A DNA stretch of 64,000 bases. Source: Gerris lacustris (Eukaryota > Arthropoda > Insecta > Hemiptera > Gerridae). Position 1 is the stretch's first letter. The number at the start of each line of letters is the position of its first letter. Of this stretch, positions 11,041 through 23,261 are shown one piece after another. Made by a program: the position numbers and the translations under genes. The stretch spans positions 15,601,344-15,665,343 of the forward strand of contig OX578281.1 in assembly GCA_951217055.1 (NCBI GenBank). The letters run 5' to 3'. The notes beneath the pieces are model-generated. The model ran no database searches, was not told the origin of the DNA, and saw only the letters and a program-made list of their open reading frames with translations.

Positions 11041-12165
11041 AGATATGTATAAATCATATCATTACAAGAATTTAGAAAAAATTTATTTATCTCTACATAA
11101 TTTAGTAGTTTTGTCTTATTGATTTCATTGAAATCATCTATTGAAAATAAATTTATACGTATAACCTTATAAAATAATATAACCTATAAAAAAACCATAT
11201 TATAACCTACATCAAGAGATATAAATCATATCATAATAAGGATTCAGAAATGTGCAGGCTCGACATAATTTAGCAGTTTTGTCTTATTGATTTTATTTAA
11301 ATTATCTATTAAAAATAAAGTCATACGTATAACCTTATAAAATATAACCCATAAAAAAACACATCATAACCTACATCAAATCAAACATATAACCTACATC
11401 AAGAGATACAAATCATATCATATTTATATATGATATGATTTCTGATCCTTATGGATCTGAAATGTGCAGGCTCTATATAATTAAGTAGTTTTGTCTTATT
11501 GATTTTATTAAAATTATTTATTGAAAATAAAGTTATACCTATAACCTTATAAAATATAACCTATAAAAAACATATTATAACCTACATCAAATCAAATATA
11601 TATAACCTACATCAAGAGATATAAATCATATCATTAGAAGGATTCAGAAATGTGCAGGCTCTACATAATTTAGTAGTTTTGTCTTATTGATTTTATTGAA
11701 ATTATCTATTGAAATCAAGTTATACGTATAACCTTATAAAATATAACCTATAAAAAACATATTATAACCTACATCAAATCAAATATATATAACCTACATC
11801 AAGAGATATAAATCATATCATTATAATTATAAGGATTCAGAAATGTGCAGGCATTGTATAATTTAGTAGTTTTGTCTTATTGATTTTATTGAACTATCTA
11901 TTGAAAATGAGGTTATATGAATAACCTTATAAAATATAACCTATAAAAGAAATATTATAACCTACATAAAATCAAACATATAACCAACATTAAGATATAT
12001 AAATCATATGATTTTAAGAATTCAGAAATGTGCAGGCTCTACATAATTTAGTAGTTTTGTCTTATTGATTTTATTATTACCATCAATGGAAAATAAGGTT
12101 ATATGTATAACCTTATAAAATATAACCTATATAAAACATATAATATATAGTCTACATCAAATTAT
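11041..12165. repeat. About 190 bp tandem repeat, 6 copies
   Basis: The unit contains ataaatcatatcat, ggattcagaaatgtgcaggc, tagtagttttgtcttattga and ataaccttataaaatataac. Starts of ataaatcat fall at about 11049, 11221, 11408, 11620, 11809 and 11999, so unit length varies from 172 to 212 bp through indels. One unit has acquired an atatgatatgat palindrome. Confidence 0.9.
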
Positions 12166-13270
12166 TAATTTCAAGTCATCGAAAATGTAAATATACTTTC
12201 CCACACAATTCTTATCATTCGAGTATATCATCAAATTTAATAATAAATTAAAAATATTATAATACTACTATAAAAAAAAAAATAATAATAATAAATAAAG
12301 ATTATACTACACAATTTATTGTGTGAGTATTGCAATGTGCAAATACTGTATAATTTTGCTGATTTGCTGAAAGATTATGCTATTTAAAGACAGCAAAAGG
12401 AATTTTTATTTCATAAACAAAAATATTATATGAAATAAACGAATAATTCTTATAGTTTAAAACAAATAAAAGCAAAAAATTTCACAACAATTTATTTATA
12501 TTTTCATTCTTATTAATTTAATCGTCAATATTTTTTCGCTTAATTATTTTTTTCCCATTAATTTACATAAATTTAATATTAACTCGAATGAATGAATTTT
12601 TATCTTTTGTTCTTTGTCCTTTCTTCTTTTCTCAAGATTATTTTAAAAAATAAAAATTGTAAATATATTTGTTAACAGCTAATAAATATATATAAGTTAA
12701 CAGCTAGTATTCTACTGATTTTTTTTATTATTTATAAAAATGTATTTACGATTTATGTTTCTTTGATAAAAATAGAGAGATATTTTAATTTAAGTATATA
12801 GATTATTTAAACTTAATATGGAGTATAGAATCATACACACGCTCAAAAAGGTAGGCCTTAAGAAGGACTTTTCAGTTTAAACTGCTAGGTCTACTAGTAC
12901 TAGTACATATGATAGTAGTACATGATACTATTACAAGATAGTAGTACTAGTACATGATCCTCTGTATCCAGCTTAATCTAGAATCAAGTAATTAATTTCC
13001 TTAAATTATAATTCAATAATATATTGAAGTTAAGACTACACTAATTATATTATTATTGATATTTCTTGATGCAATGGTAGCGCAAAAAACTTTGTCTAAT
13101 TTAGTTGTTTAAAAAATGGTCAGTGTTTCGTAACTTGCCTCAAAATCGATTGTCAATCAATAATAAGTTAACCGGCATTTGCTAGGATATAAATACATGT
13201 TAATTGCAAAAATAATATGTAGTTTTAAGATCCTCAACTGTGTTTTTCTCCATTGTGTGGTAGTGACTCA
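12166..13270. other. AT-rich stretch with tagtac micro-palindromes
   Basis: No gene is supported. At 12885-12960 ctagtactagtac and tagtagtacatgatac words form short overlapping palindromes, similar to those at 1020-1045. Confidence 0.6.
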
Positions 13271-13525
13271 TCATAAAAGAGGTGTAGTTCAAAAACCAAA
13301 TAACGTCTTCACACAAACCTTAATTGTGTTTTATACAATTTTATCGTTTTCGGCTGTTTCTAATGCAGTCTTCTTTAGAAGATAATCTGCTGATATAAAG
13401 AGACTTATAGCTAACATAGTATCTGAAGAAGGCTGCATTAGAAGCAGCCGGAATCGGTAAAATTGTTTAAAACACAATTAATTCTGAGTTATGGCGTTGT
13501 TTGGTTTTTGACACCTCTTTTATGA
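13271..13525. mobile_element. Inverted-repeat element with hammerhead-like motifs (locus 2)
   Basis: The left arm from 13271 (tcataaaagaggtg) is the diverged reverse complement of the right arm ending at 13525 (cacctcttttatga). Both arms carry the same hairpin motif near the centre. Arms are about 105 bp with a spacer of about 35 bp. The layout matches loci at 214-526 and 54264-54694. Confidence 0.65.
13423..13470 (+). ncRNA. Hammerhead-ribozyme-like motif, decayed
   Basis: CTGAAGA (13423-13429), one extra A, stem GGCTGC/GCAGCC with an ATTAGAA loop, then GGAATCGG where GAAA is expected. The mirror copy on the minus strand (about 13344-13378) has CTAAAGA but an intact GAAA. Each arm keeps what the other has lost, so the ancestral motif was CTGAAGA-A-stem-GAAA. 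Confidence 0.35.
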
Positions 13526-13603
13526 TAAATTTATAGTTGTTTTAATAATATTATATTTTTGCCAAGATAATAATAATTGTTTCTACCTTTATGTACAACT
13601 TAC

Positions 13604-13839
13604 GGCACTTCTTCAGATTGTTACTCCCTTTATAAAAAACCAGAGGGGAGTAACCATCTAAAGAAGGTGTACGGAATGTTCTTTTTTAGACTGTTATACT
13701 CCCTTTATAAAAATAGAAGTGTGATATTCCTATGTCCCAAACTATATTGGACTAAATATCCCTTTGTCTGAGTAGTTATTCATTCAAAGTCATTTAAATT
13801 CTAGAAAACTAGAGGGGGAGTAACAATCTAAAGAAGTAT
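13604..13839. mobile_element. Palindromic MITE, family M, full copy
   Basis: Same structure as 6599-6827: ggcacttcttcagattgtta at the left, inner hairpin, a gtgatattccta-like body, and agtaacaatctaaagaagta at the right. The overlapping 64-codon plus-strand frame (13577-13771) is a by-product. Confidence 0.85.
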
Positions 13840-14150
13840 CTAACTCACTATTAATTATTAATACTAAAATATGGGCAGTGTCTTGTCAAAAACTTAATTA
13901 TCGAATATTTGAAATAAAGACAGTTTTAAGCAGCGCTGTTTATACAATTGCAAAAGTACATTTTGTAAATGAACAACTTATAATATTTTATTTTGTCAGC
14001 AACAATTGTATTTTGTACCACATACAACAGAAGATTATGATAAAAGGGACGAATAGTACAAATATTAAGTAATATTGTTGTTGAAAGGTAGAAAATAATA
14101 AATAAAAATATGAATAAAGTGAAAAAAATCAAAGAAGTAAAAGTAATGAC
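13840..14150. other. AT-rich spacer
   Basis: Two short overlapping frames on opposite strands (13878-14072 and 13926-14165) show no domain. Confidence 0.5.
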
Positions 14151-14680
14151 ATGGTTTCCTTCCAAAAAGCTTCCTTTAAGAAAATGAAGCAGAAGAAGGA
14201 AGAAGAGAGAAATCTTTTAAAGGAGATTGCGTTGAAAGGACACATCGAGTCCACTCTACTGAAGAGAGGTTTCATTGATGTGTGTAAGGTTGTAAGAGAA
14301 TGTTATGAATGGGTTGACTTCTGGACTCGGTTAGGACGGTAGTCATCTTCAGGATAAAAACGGTCCAGGGAGCGTATCTAATCCCAGACTCCCATCAATG
14401 ACCGCAGCCTCCAAGCCAACCTGGAGGACGATTCACCACAAAATTGTTCCACGAAACGTCATTAAGAACACACCTCTACCAGACCTTCCTTCCCATTGTG
14501 TCTTGCATAGTCAAACTAACACTATCCGGTACACTAATACCATCCCTTGGGTAGTGTCGTACCATTATTGCTTCTGTTTTTTTAGAATTGTCTTTTTTTT
14601 CTTCCTCGGTTGAACGGTGTAGGGCCATTATGAAGCCCTTAGTGAAGGCTACATTCTTGAATTATTATTTCTTCAATATA
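14151..14680 (+). other. GC-richer block of possible retroelement origin
   Basis: Composition is balanced and the plus strand carries two short lysine/arginine-rich or proline-rich frames (14151-14342, 14398-14613). It ends with gaacggtgtagggcc and gaaggctacattcttgaatt, then AT-rich sequence, like the 3' part of some non-LTR elements. No reverse-transcriptase or nuclease motif is seen. Confidence 0.3.
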
Positions 14681-15339
14681 TATACATATAAAACCGTGTT
14701 TGTACCGGAAAGACGTAAAACATAGACGTAACACGCCGAATTATAAAATAGTAGAAAGAGTCTTTGTTAGTAGATACGCAATGTAACTTCAAATGAAAAT
14801 GATAAATTTATGGTCGAAGCACAAAAAAATAGTCTTAGATACAAGTAAATTGGAGGAAATTAGTCAAAGTTCTACCTAGGATATTGGAGTAAGGGCAAGT
14901 TAATTAGATAAAGCCTACACATTTGAGAGGCAATGTTCTACCTACGATATTGGTGCAAGGGCAAGTAAATTAAACAAAGTTTAAGAAAAAGTTCGCGAAC
15001 AGGGGATGCGCGAGCGCGTCCTGTGTGGACAGCATCGCGCGCACGTACGAGTTCTTGCATTCGCGGGGGCTCCAGGTAGAGTCGGTACATCAAAGGATGT
15101 TCGTTATTGGCGCGCGTTTGGTGTGGACGCTTTCAAGGAACTCCTTGAGCATTGACTTGGAAAGCCGAGAGAGTTTTATTTTTTCTATGACTACAGCAAC
15201 TAATAACTATATAATAACAAATAATATATATACTATACATTATTTATATCAACCAAAATTGAGTTCCTTGAAGAAATTTGTTCGACATCCACAACCTTCT
15301 TCTTCTTTTACACTTGTCTTTTTTTACTAACTTATACTA

Positions 15340-15370
<31 letters not shown>

Positions 15371-15515
15371 GAATTATAAAATAAGACGGTCCATCCAGAA
15401 GGAGCTTATACCGAATTTTGATGGAACCATTTTTGAAATGCATGAAAAGTTAAATGCAAGTGCAATATAGTTTTAGTGTATTAAGAAAATAATAAAAAAA
15501 TAACCGGGAACAAGG
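14681..15515. other. Mixed stretch: short direct repeat, GC-rich patch, (TAA)n
   Basis: Two copies of a segment of about 75 bp with gttctaccta(g/c)gatattgg lie at about 14868-14985. A GC-rich patch at 14990-15140 contains gcgcgagcgcgtcc and gcgcgcgtttggtgtggacg, words related to the flank of the following array. A TAA run sits at about 15340-15370. Confidence 0.5.
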
Positions 15516-15808
15516 ACAAACGTTCGCAAACAAGTGTTTGTCTAGAATGCGCTACCGGAGTGGACGTCATGTTTGCGGTTGTTTCCAAACGATTGCAAAC
15601 TAGTGTTTGTCTAGAATGCGCTACCGGAGTGGACGTCATGTTTGCGGTTGTTTCCAAACGATTGCAAACTAATGTTTGTCGAGAATGCGCTACCGGAGTG
15701 GACGTCATGTTTGCGGTTGTTTCCAAACGTTCGCAAACAAGTGTTTGTCGAGAATGCGCTACCGATGTGGACGTCATGTTTGCGGTTGTTTCCAAACGTT
15801 TGCAAATC
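15516..15808. repeat. 69 bp GC-richer minisatellite, about 4 copies
   Basis: The unit contains tctagaatgcgctaccggag, tggacgtcatgtttgcggtt and gtttccaaacg; spacing at the tctagaatg/tcgagaatg word is 69 bp (15541, 15610). The period divides by three, giving mirrored open frames on both strands (15481-15885 minus, 15560-16003 plus) that I do not accept as genes. Confidence 0.95.
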
Positions 15809-17899
15809 CTGCTTGCGAATGCGCGTTTGGTGTGTACGAAGCTTAATATGTATATAACTTTTACTCCGAATTCCCGGCTTATCACAGTTATTTACTTAGT
15901 TTGTTTTCTAATACCAACTTTGGAGAGTATGTCATTAATAGATATTTATTTGTTTTTAAAGTTTAAAGAGTCATGTAAGTGTAATAATCGGGTTGGGTTG
16001 TAAGGGGGCCTCGGGTAAGTTCGGGTCACGCCTGATCCCCCCAATAGAGCCGATTAAGACTGTATTTCATCTTCAAGAGTCGGCTCGGTCTCAAACAAAA
16101 GCATTGAACCGACCTCCTAACTTCTCCCTATATACCTAAAGATACCTAAAGGTATCATGATAGAAAGAAACAAATAGTTACCCAACATCATCACTAACGT
16201 TAAACATAACTAATGTACCGTATTACATTTCATTTTTTTATTTAAAAAAATTAATAAAAATTAGGAAGGCTTTTTCTATAAAACTTTAAAAAAATAATAT
16301 ACTTGAAAAAAATAAGTTAAGAAGAATTTTTTGTTTTCATCCAGAAGGAGTTTAAAAAAGAAAAAGGTTAGGGAAAATAATGAAAATAAAAACAAAAAAA
16401 AAAAAGTAAACGTGGGATACTTTTGGAAATATTTCTCATGCATGACCACTTTGCTCTTTCAGTTGTGAAGGTCGATGATATTATATTAAGTTAGGTGCAA
16501 GGGATAGAATTAATCAAACAAAAGCGTCGTTTAACACAACTCAAAAACTATTTCTTTTAGAAGTTATGCTCACTTTTTTTTATCTTTTTAAAATAAATAA
16601 ATAATAATTTATAAATAAGTAATTAAACAAATATTTATAGGAACAAGAAGTGAAAGTGATTTACATAAATCATGAAGTTAAAAAAAAATCTATTTTAATG
16701 CTATGAAACAAAATAAGCAATGTATTGTATGCTAAAGAAACGTTTTAATTGAAATTATACATCAATGTTAAAGCATCTGAATGTGTAAATGTTTTAATAA
16801 TTTTAACGATTAAAATGTTTCTCTAAAGAAAAATGATAGTAGCAATAAACTGAATCAGAATATTAGCAATTTAAAATATTATAAAACGGATTCAACTATA
16901 CTAGTTTCAATATTACTTGACCAATAACATTTGACGGCATCGTTCTAATCCAGCTATAATTTTTCATTTTAGGTCTTCTGGTAGTGATAACATTGTTGTT
17001 CCGAAATTTTACACTTATTGATCTTATTCTTAAGAGATTGCATCTTGTTTAATTAAAATGTCAACAAATTGTAAATAATTTCAAAATAAAAAGAACTTTT
17101 TATATACTACGTTTTTAAATTTTCTGTTGAATCGTATGTAATGTTGATAATGTAATTGTTATTGTTATATAATATATAATGATAGTGAAAAAAAATAGTT
17201 CCGAATTTATTTACTTCACATAAATGACAACCATCTAGAGAGCTGATCTTAAACCTATATATGGACAAATCTTTGTACAACGGATCTCCCCAACACCAAA
17301 TCTAAAGCATGCCATCGATATATTTGAAATAATATAATCGATATTTCCTGTTTTGCTGTCATTCAATGTTTATCTATCACAAATTTGAGACCCGTCAAAA
17401 TGAAGATTGCGTAAATATGGGACATGGCAAAACAAATAAAATAACTTGCGGATTTTTTCCGAACTAACTTTCCGTACAGCAAAATTTGCTGAAAACCAAT
17501 TAAATTCTGCTGAAAGATGGCTAAAAGTATTAAAATAATGCATTGTCATCGTGTTCTGAGCTATGCTAAAAGTTTCAAATGTCTAGCTATTCGGGAAGTT
17601 TGTTAGAAATCGATTGCCAGATTTGTACCGGACAAACAAACAAACAAACAAACAAGAAAGCAAGCTAATAAAAACGTAGTAAAAATTATTAAAAATAACA
17701 AGCAAAGTATACATTTATTTTTGTTTTAAAACCCTACAACGACCTACACTAATATATAACTCGTGATTATTGCAATAAAATAGTTGATGATGCACCTAGT
17801 AATATGAGAGAATCATAGGGTCTATTATTTACAGAGACGTGAGGGCGAATAGAAGGCAAATGAGTGATAAATGAAAGGAATGTTTTTTTTTTCATAATA
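15809..17899. other. AT-rich stretch with a (CAAA)n-ended dispersed repeat fragment
   Basis: No gene is supported. At about 17555-17665 a block with aagtttcaaatgtctagc leads into gtaccgga and an acaaacaaac run, a typical end for insect dispersed repeats. Confidence 0.5.
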
Positions 17900-17901
17900 T
17901 A

Positions 17902-19934
17902 CAGGGTGTTCCGCATAAGTACCTACACAGAGAAACCTATGAATCTACATCAAATTTCTGACCAAAAATGTCATGTAACCTTAGGTCCTATCGACCATCG
18001 TTTTCGAGATATATCGATATATCGATTTTTTATTTAGGTCTTGTTTTTAGCCATAAACTACGTAATAAATAAAAATCTAAATGAGATAGAAAGATGCAGT
18101 TTGCAGCATCGAAAAGAGCATTAAATTTGCTTTAAAAAATCACTAATTTTAGTACATAATATGTTTATTAGCTTAGTGATAATGCAAGGGAAACATTAAA
18201 ATTGGAAATTATATCAAATGATTATACAACTTTGAGCTTCCATAACTTTTATATCTTTATGCCTAATGTAATGTATAAATTGCTTAAAAAACTGCGCAAT
18301 TTTATAAGCTTTAATTCGATATAGCACTGTCAACAGTTTAAGTAAGTGTTTATAGAGAAATAGTAAAAAAAACTATAAGGAAATCAACTTATTAAGTAAC
18401 AGCTCTATGAATTTTCATGTAATTTTAAAATTTAAATATGAGTGTTTTCTTTTCTTATGCTAGCGAGGTTGTTTCTGAAGAATAGCAGTGACGCTGCTCA
18501 TGAATATGCCAGGCATTTCCCAAACTGACAACATTCGTCCTATCAAATTTTTTAAGTTGTCGAAAGTAGATGCCGAAAAACCGGCTCTATTGCACATCCT
18601 CGTCATCATGAACGACCTTTGGCTGCTGGAGGTCTCAACGAAGTATTATTTCTGAATCATTTTCATACTGATCCTAGGACCAGTATTAGAAGGGCTTCGG
18701 CTATATTGGGAATTCCAGGGACGCATTTTTAGAATTTTGAAAAAGAAATCAACTGTGCCTTTCATGACACTCCCGTCCAGGAGCTGACCCTAGCTGACAT
18801 TGCTGCGAGGGTATGATTCTGCAATTGGATATTACGAAGAAATGTTTCACATTTAATATTGTGGACCGATGAGTCCACTTTTACAAGAGCTGGTGCTGTT
18901 AATTTTCACAACACTCATACATGGTCTATTGCAAATCCGCATGGACCGAGGCCTCACCATTTTCAGCACCAGTTTTCAGTAAATGTGTGGGCTAGTATTA
19001 TTGGTCACAGAATAGTTAGATCTCATTTTCTTCAAGGACGCCTTACTGGTGAAATTTGTGGATTTTTTAATTTTTTTATTGGATTAATTGAGAACTTACC
19101 ACTTGATTTAAGAATCAGCATGTACCTAGCATGTACAGTTGGATGGATCCGCCCACTTTGCCAGAAATGTTAGGCACTGGCTGAATGACCAGTTCACTGG
19201 CCTCCACGTTCAGACCTTACCCCAGTAGACTTTTATCAGTGGGGCCTAGTGAAAAGTATTGTATGCAGAAAAATTGTGTATACTAGGGGAGAGCTAATGG
19301 ATAGAATTATTTCTGCATTTGAACAAATAAGGCAGAAGTTGAAGAGATAAGGAGTGCAACACAGAGCATTTGAAGAAGATGTTGACGTTGTTTATATGAA
19401 AATAGTGGTTATTTCGAAATCTTGTAAATAAATATTAATGTGAATAAGTTGATTTCCTTAGAGTTTTTTTTACTATTTCTCTATGAACACTTACTTAAAC
19501 TGTAGACAATGCTATATCGAATTAAAGCTTATAAAATTGCGCAGTTTTTTAAGCAATTTATACATTACATTAGGCATAAAGATATAAAAGTTATTGAAGC
19601 TCCAAGTTGTATAAACATTTGATATAATTTCCAATTGTAATGTTTCTCTTGCATTATCACTAAGCTAATAAACATATTATGTACTAAAATTAGTGATTTT
19701 TTAAAGCAAATTTAATGCTCTTTTTGATGCTGCAAACTGCATCTTTCTATCTCATTTAGATTTTTATTTATTACGTAGTTTATGGCTAAAAACAAGACCT
19801 AAATAAAAAATCGATATATCGATATATCTCGAAAACGAAGGTCGATAGGACCTAAGGTTACATGACATTTTTGGTCAGAAATTTGATGTTGATTCATAGG
19901 TTTCTCTGTGTAGGTACTTATGCGGAACACCCTG
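17902..19934 (+). mobile_element. Mariner-type transposon with 492 bp terminal inverted repeats
   Basis: The left end cagggtgttccgcataagta and right end tacttatgcggaacaccctg are exact complements, and the arms stay homologous for 492 bp (17902-18393 and 19443-19934). TA dinucleotides flank both ends (17900-17901 and 19935-19936), the expected target duplication for the IS630-Tc1-mariner superfamily. The arms differ by scattered substitutions and small indels. A broken transposase lies between them. Confidence 0.9.
18430..19430 (+). pseudogene. Mariner-type transposase, inactivated
   Basis: This would be the cut-and-paste transposase of the surrounding element. N-terminal helix-turn-helix-like remnants are readable in fragments (NSSDAAHEYARHFPN, then TSIRRASAILGIPG) with stops between. 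An open segment from 18859 carries LWTDESTF with the first catalytic Asp, then VNVWASIIG. The frame then shifts: DGSAHFARNVRHWLNDQF begins at 19142 with the second Asp. After a further shift and a small deletion, PPRSDLTPVDFYQWG (from 19201) carries the third acidic residue, and the frame closes at 19350. Several frameshifts and stops make it non-functional, though the order D...D...D is still traceable. Confidence 0.85.
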
Positions 19935-19936
19935 TA

Positions 19937-20284
19937 TAAATATGTTTTGCTCTGGGATACAAAAGAAATTTCTTTCATGCAAAAAAATGTGAATAAATAT
20001 TGTTCCTGGAAGTTAGAATATAATAGGAGGTAGATTGGTTTTCATTTGTATTAATTGTAGTACCATATTTCGCCGATAGAAGTTCTAAATTTTATATAAA
20101 ATGATATCAGAGCTCCTTGTGGATCAAATGGTAATTAAAATGGATTAATGTTTCATAATTGCACACCTTAAGATCCATCTACTATATCAATTAAACAAAA
20201 GTAGACGGGTTGATAAGTGGATTCAATAGCCAAAAACGTATCTATAATTCAATAAGTTTCGATGAAATGAAGACAGTTATAAGT
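19937..20284. other. AT-rich spacer
   Basis: Nothing recognisable between the mariner element and the SINE. Confidence 0.5.
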
Positions 20285-20508
20285 TTTATTTTGTTTATTT
20301 TCTATTTTCTTTTTCATCCCGATCAACACACCGTTAAGTCATAACGGACGGGTATCTTTACTCATCTAATCAATGTGATCATCAGTGCGAAACATGTTTC
20401 ACCTCTCCGGGATTCGAACTCACCAAATTTGTCGGTGTTAAGATTCAGGTTTCAGGTGGTGGAGTTGCGAGGTCGCAAACCACTTGGCTACGTGGTACTC
20501 TAGGATTG
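20285..20508 (-). mobile_element. tRNA-derived SINE
   Basis: On the minus strand an A box GTAGCCAAGTGG (20480-20491) is followed about 70 bp later by a B box GAGTTCGAATCCC (20409-20421), spacing compatible with a class II tRNA such as Leu or Ser. A non-tRNA body follows and ends in an A-rich tail (aaaaagaaaatagaaaataa) at about 20285-20318. A free tRNA gene is unlikely because the 3' acceptor strand and terminator are absent. Confidence 0.65.
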
Positions 20509-20700
20509 TTTTTATAAGATAAAGAATATGATGGGTAAACAAGTTTCTTTTAACTGGTATGCAGATTAAAAAAAAATACTAAATAGAGATGAACACGAAT
20601 GCATATAATACACTCATAGATTAACATGGTTGGATTGATAATACTGACTAAAAGTTCGAAACCATAGTTTGTTCAATACAAAGAGACTGTTGTTTTTCCA
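20509..20700. other. AT-rich spacer
   Basis: No recognisable feature. Confidence 0.4.
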
Positions 20701-21118
20701 GAGTAGATGAAGAGTAGACGGGGCGTGGAGTTCGGAGGCCTCTATAAACGGATAATTAGGTGATGAAGGTCCAAGGGCATGAGAACTCCTGGTCCCATTG
20801 TCTACGGGGTCCCAATCTTCTTCCCCTAGTCTTCCCTAGATCTTCATGAGGAGAAAAACTTGAGGCTTCTAGGTGGGAGAGCCGCAGCACGGTGGGAGCG
20901 GTAATGCCCCTCCTCTCAGGAAAATACGGCAGAACACCTTCGATGTGTCTCCTCCGCCCTCCACGACAGATTAGCTAGAGAGATACTACACTTATAGTGA
21001 CATCACTTCCGCCACGTCACTGGGCCAAGCCTCTTTGTCTCCCTCATGGATATCCGAGACGGGAGACCGATTAGACTATGCCACAGTCACTTTGAAAAGA
21101 ACAACAACAAAAAAAAGT
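20701..21118 (+). other. GC-richer block ending in (AAC)/A tail, probable retroelement 3' part
   Basis: About 400 bp near 50% GC (agtagacggggcgtggag, ggtgggagagccgcagcacg, cacgtcactgggccaagcc) finishes in aaaagaacaacaacaaaaa. The composition contrast and terminal A-rich microsatellite suggest a retroposed sequence such as a LINE 3' end. The 93-codon frame starting at 21046 crosses the tail and is not credible. Confidence 0.35.
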
Positions 21119-21810
21119 TAAGGGATGCCATGGTTCTATGTTTTATGTACCATCCATACCTTTTCAAGTTTTTCTTACTCACATACTTTCTTTCAATTAT
21201 CTATAACATGTTTTGTATTATACCAATACATGGAATCAGTTTTTTAAGAATAAAAACCATATCTAAGTCATACCTGCTCTCCCCAGTTCACCAAGTTAAA
21301 AACATATCGATTAAAATAAAATATTAACTAATGAAAAGGCAGAAAAAATAATCATTGTAATTACTATGACTAATCCTTGCTAATTCCTTTTAAGTGTGTG
21401 TTTTATTGTTGATTTTTTTTAAGATATTGATTTATGATTATTCCTAGATAAAGTCAATAATGATGGGAACGTTCGATACCCGTAATATAAATATAATTAT
21501 TTTACTACGGACATTGAAAAGATATATGTAAATTAAAGCAACGATTTTTGACGTGTTAAAGTAGTAAGTCAAAAGAAAATTATATATGTGCCTCAAGAGA
21601 GATAGATGATTCCTACAGGAACTCTAACCCATCCGAGATTTTATCTTGAAGGTGAAGAAGTGGACTATGCACGATGAGATAAGTGCTGTAATTTCGAATA
21701 AAAAGTGTTTATTGAATGCTCAAAACTATTTATGTAAAATGGAAAGCAAAATAAATTATGTTTTTCGAACTACGAAAGGCGAAGGATGAAATTTTCAAAA
21801 GACGTTACCG
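21119..21810. other. AT-rich stretch, no supported gene
   Basis: Low-complexity sequence; nothing recognisable. Confidence 0.5.
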
Positions 21811-22330
21811 TTGTTGTCATTCAAAAAGTCGAGGAGTGATTACAAAAGGAGGAAACAGGTTTGTTGTAATACAATAGACTATGAAAAGGCTTCGAAAACG
21901 AGTCGTTCTTTGGCTATTCGAATTGGAAATGGACATTACCGGGTAATGTCTGCGACTACCGGACTAAATGGGAACGAATTTCCCATGGAAGTGCTAGAAG
22001 CCTCAGAAAGAGAGGAAGAGGCTAAAATAGACAAATGAGCGAGTGACCGGGAGGAAAGAAGACTTCACAGGTCGTTTCTCAGGACGCCATTATCTTGCTG
22101 GATTCGTCTTCTTTCGTCCACTTCTCCCGAAACTCTCTTGTCGGTCGTCGGCGGTGTTCGGAAGGCCGATGATCGTGATTAATGCCTTCTTCGGTCCGGG
22201 GACGGTAGAGCGTCTTGCTCGTCGGAGTACACGGGATTCCTTCTCCCTGGGAGATCCTGTCAAGGACGCGTGGAAGAGTTTTTAGAGGTTAAATGAAGTA
22301 ACCGGCTCGGCTCGACCGTGTGCCCATATT
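21811..22330 (+). other. GC island with two adjacent short open frames
   Basis: Frames of 75 codons (21811-22038, basic then acidic, ending VLEASEREEEAKIDK) and 80 codons (22043-22285, Arg/Phe-rich) lie 4 bases apart in the most GC-rich part of the left half. Neither shows a known domain. A splice-donor-like AAAG|GTAAGTA follows at 22433-22440. It could be a promoter and 5' exon, or a decayed transposon; I cannot decide. Confidence 0.3.
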
Positions 22331-23261
22331 ATGACACACTATGGGAAAACCTCCCACTATTGTTATAAAACCTCCTTAAGAAAATATACAGAAAAAAGTC
22401 CGGGCTACTGGGTACTCGACTGCATGCACTACAAAGGTAAGTACATTGCGCCACAATTTTTCCTTATCCTTTTTTTCTTTTATTTTTAGAAAAGAAAGGA
22501 ATAATGCAAAAATCAAACAAATCTCCACACTTGCCTACTCCTTACACTAATAATATGGAACACTATCTGAAAAAAAGCCATGGTGTTTCCTAGGTAACAC
22601 GCCCGATCTCGAGCGGGAGGCCCCACGACGCGAGTGAAAGTCGGTTATAAAATAACCCTGACAAAGTGTAATAACTTAAATATTCGGATCCGATACGGTC
22701 CCTGTTCTTATTCCTTTAACCCAAAGAATTACGTAAAGTTATAAAAAAATAATATCTAAAACAAGCAATTCTACTTTAGCTATGTCATATATCGAGAGCA
22801 TGGACACACGCTAGTCTTTTTTACCCTTTTAAAAGAAAAAGAATTATAGTAATATGTTACTTAAATAAAGATAGAACACTGTCTAATGAAATAGAAAGAG
22901 CTAGAAGTACGGAAATAAGGGATAAAATTAAAAACTACAAACAAGAATAAAATAAATCAAACGAAATTGAAAGGAGAAGTTGCTTAACCATAGTAACATG
23001 GTGCCTTTCCACAGCCATAATACATTTTGCACGGAACTCCCAAGAATTCATTTAATGTAAACAATATATAATATAAAAGATTTAATTAATATTAGTCTCT
23101 ACTTTAGTGTATTCAATCTAATATTGGAAAAAGCCCTTCAAATCGATTCTGTCTGTCTAATTAATAGGTGCTTAGCGTTATTATTGTATTGCTTTAATCC
23201 ATACACTCTCAAGAAGGACTTTCTCATCAATATTAATTACACAGAGTATAAGCATAATTAT
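22331..23261. other. Mixed stretch, no supported gene
   Basis: It contains the donor-like site just noted, a short GC-rich patch at 22580-22640 (cgcccgatctcgagcggg), then AT-rich sequence. Confidence 0.4.

Noticed and set aside
15481..16003. 134- and 147-codon frames on opposite strands
   Set aside because: Products of the 69 bp array with period divisible by three; the non-repeat ends have no domain.
18868..18882. CCGATGAGTCC, similar to a hammerhead core
   Set aside because: It lies inside the transposase codons for WTDEST; no GAAA strand or helix II follows.
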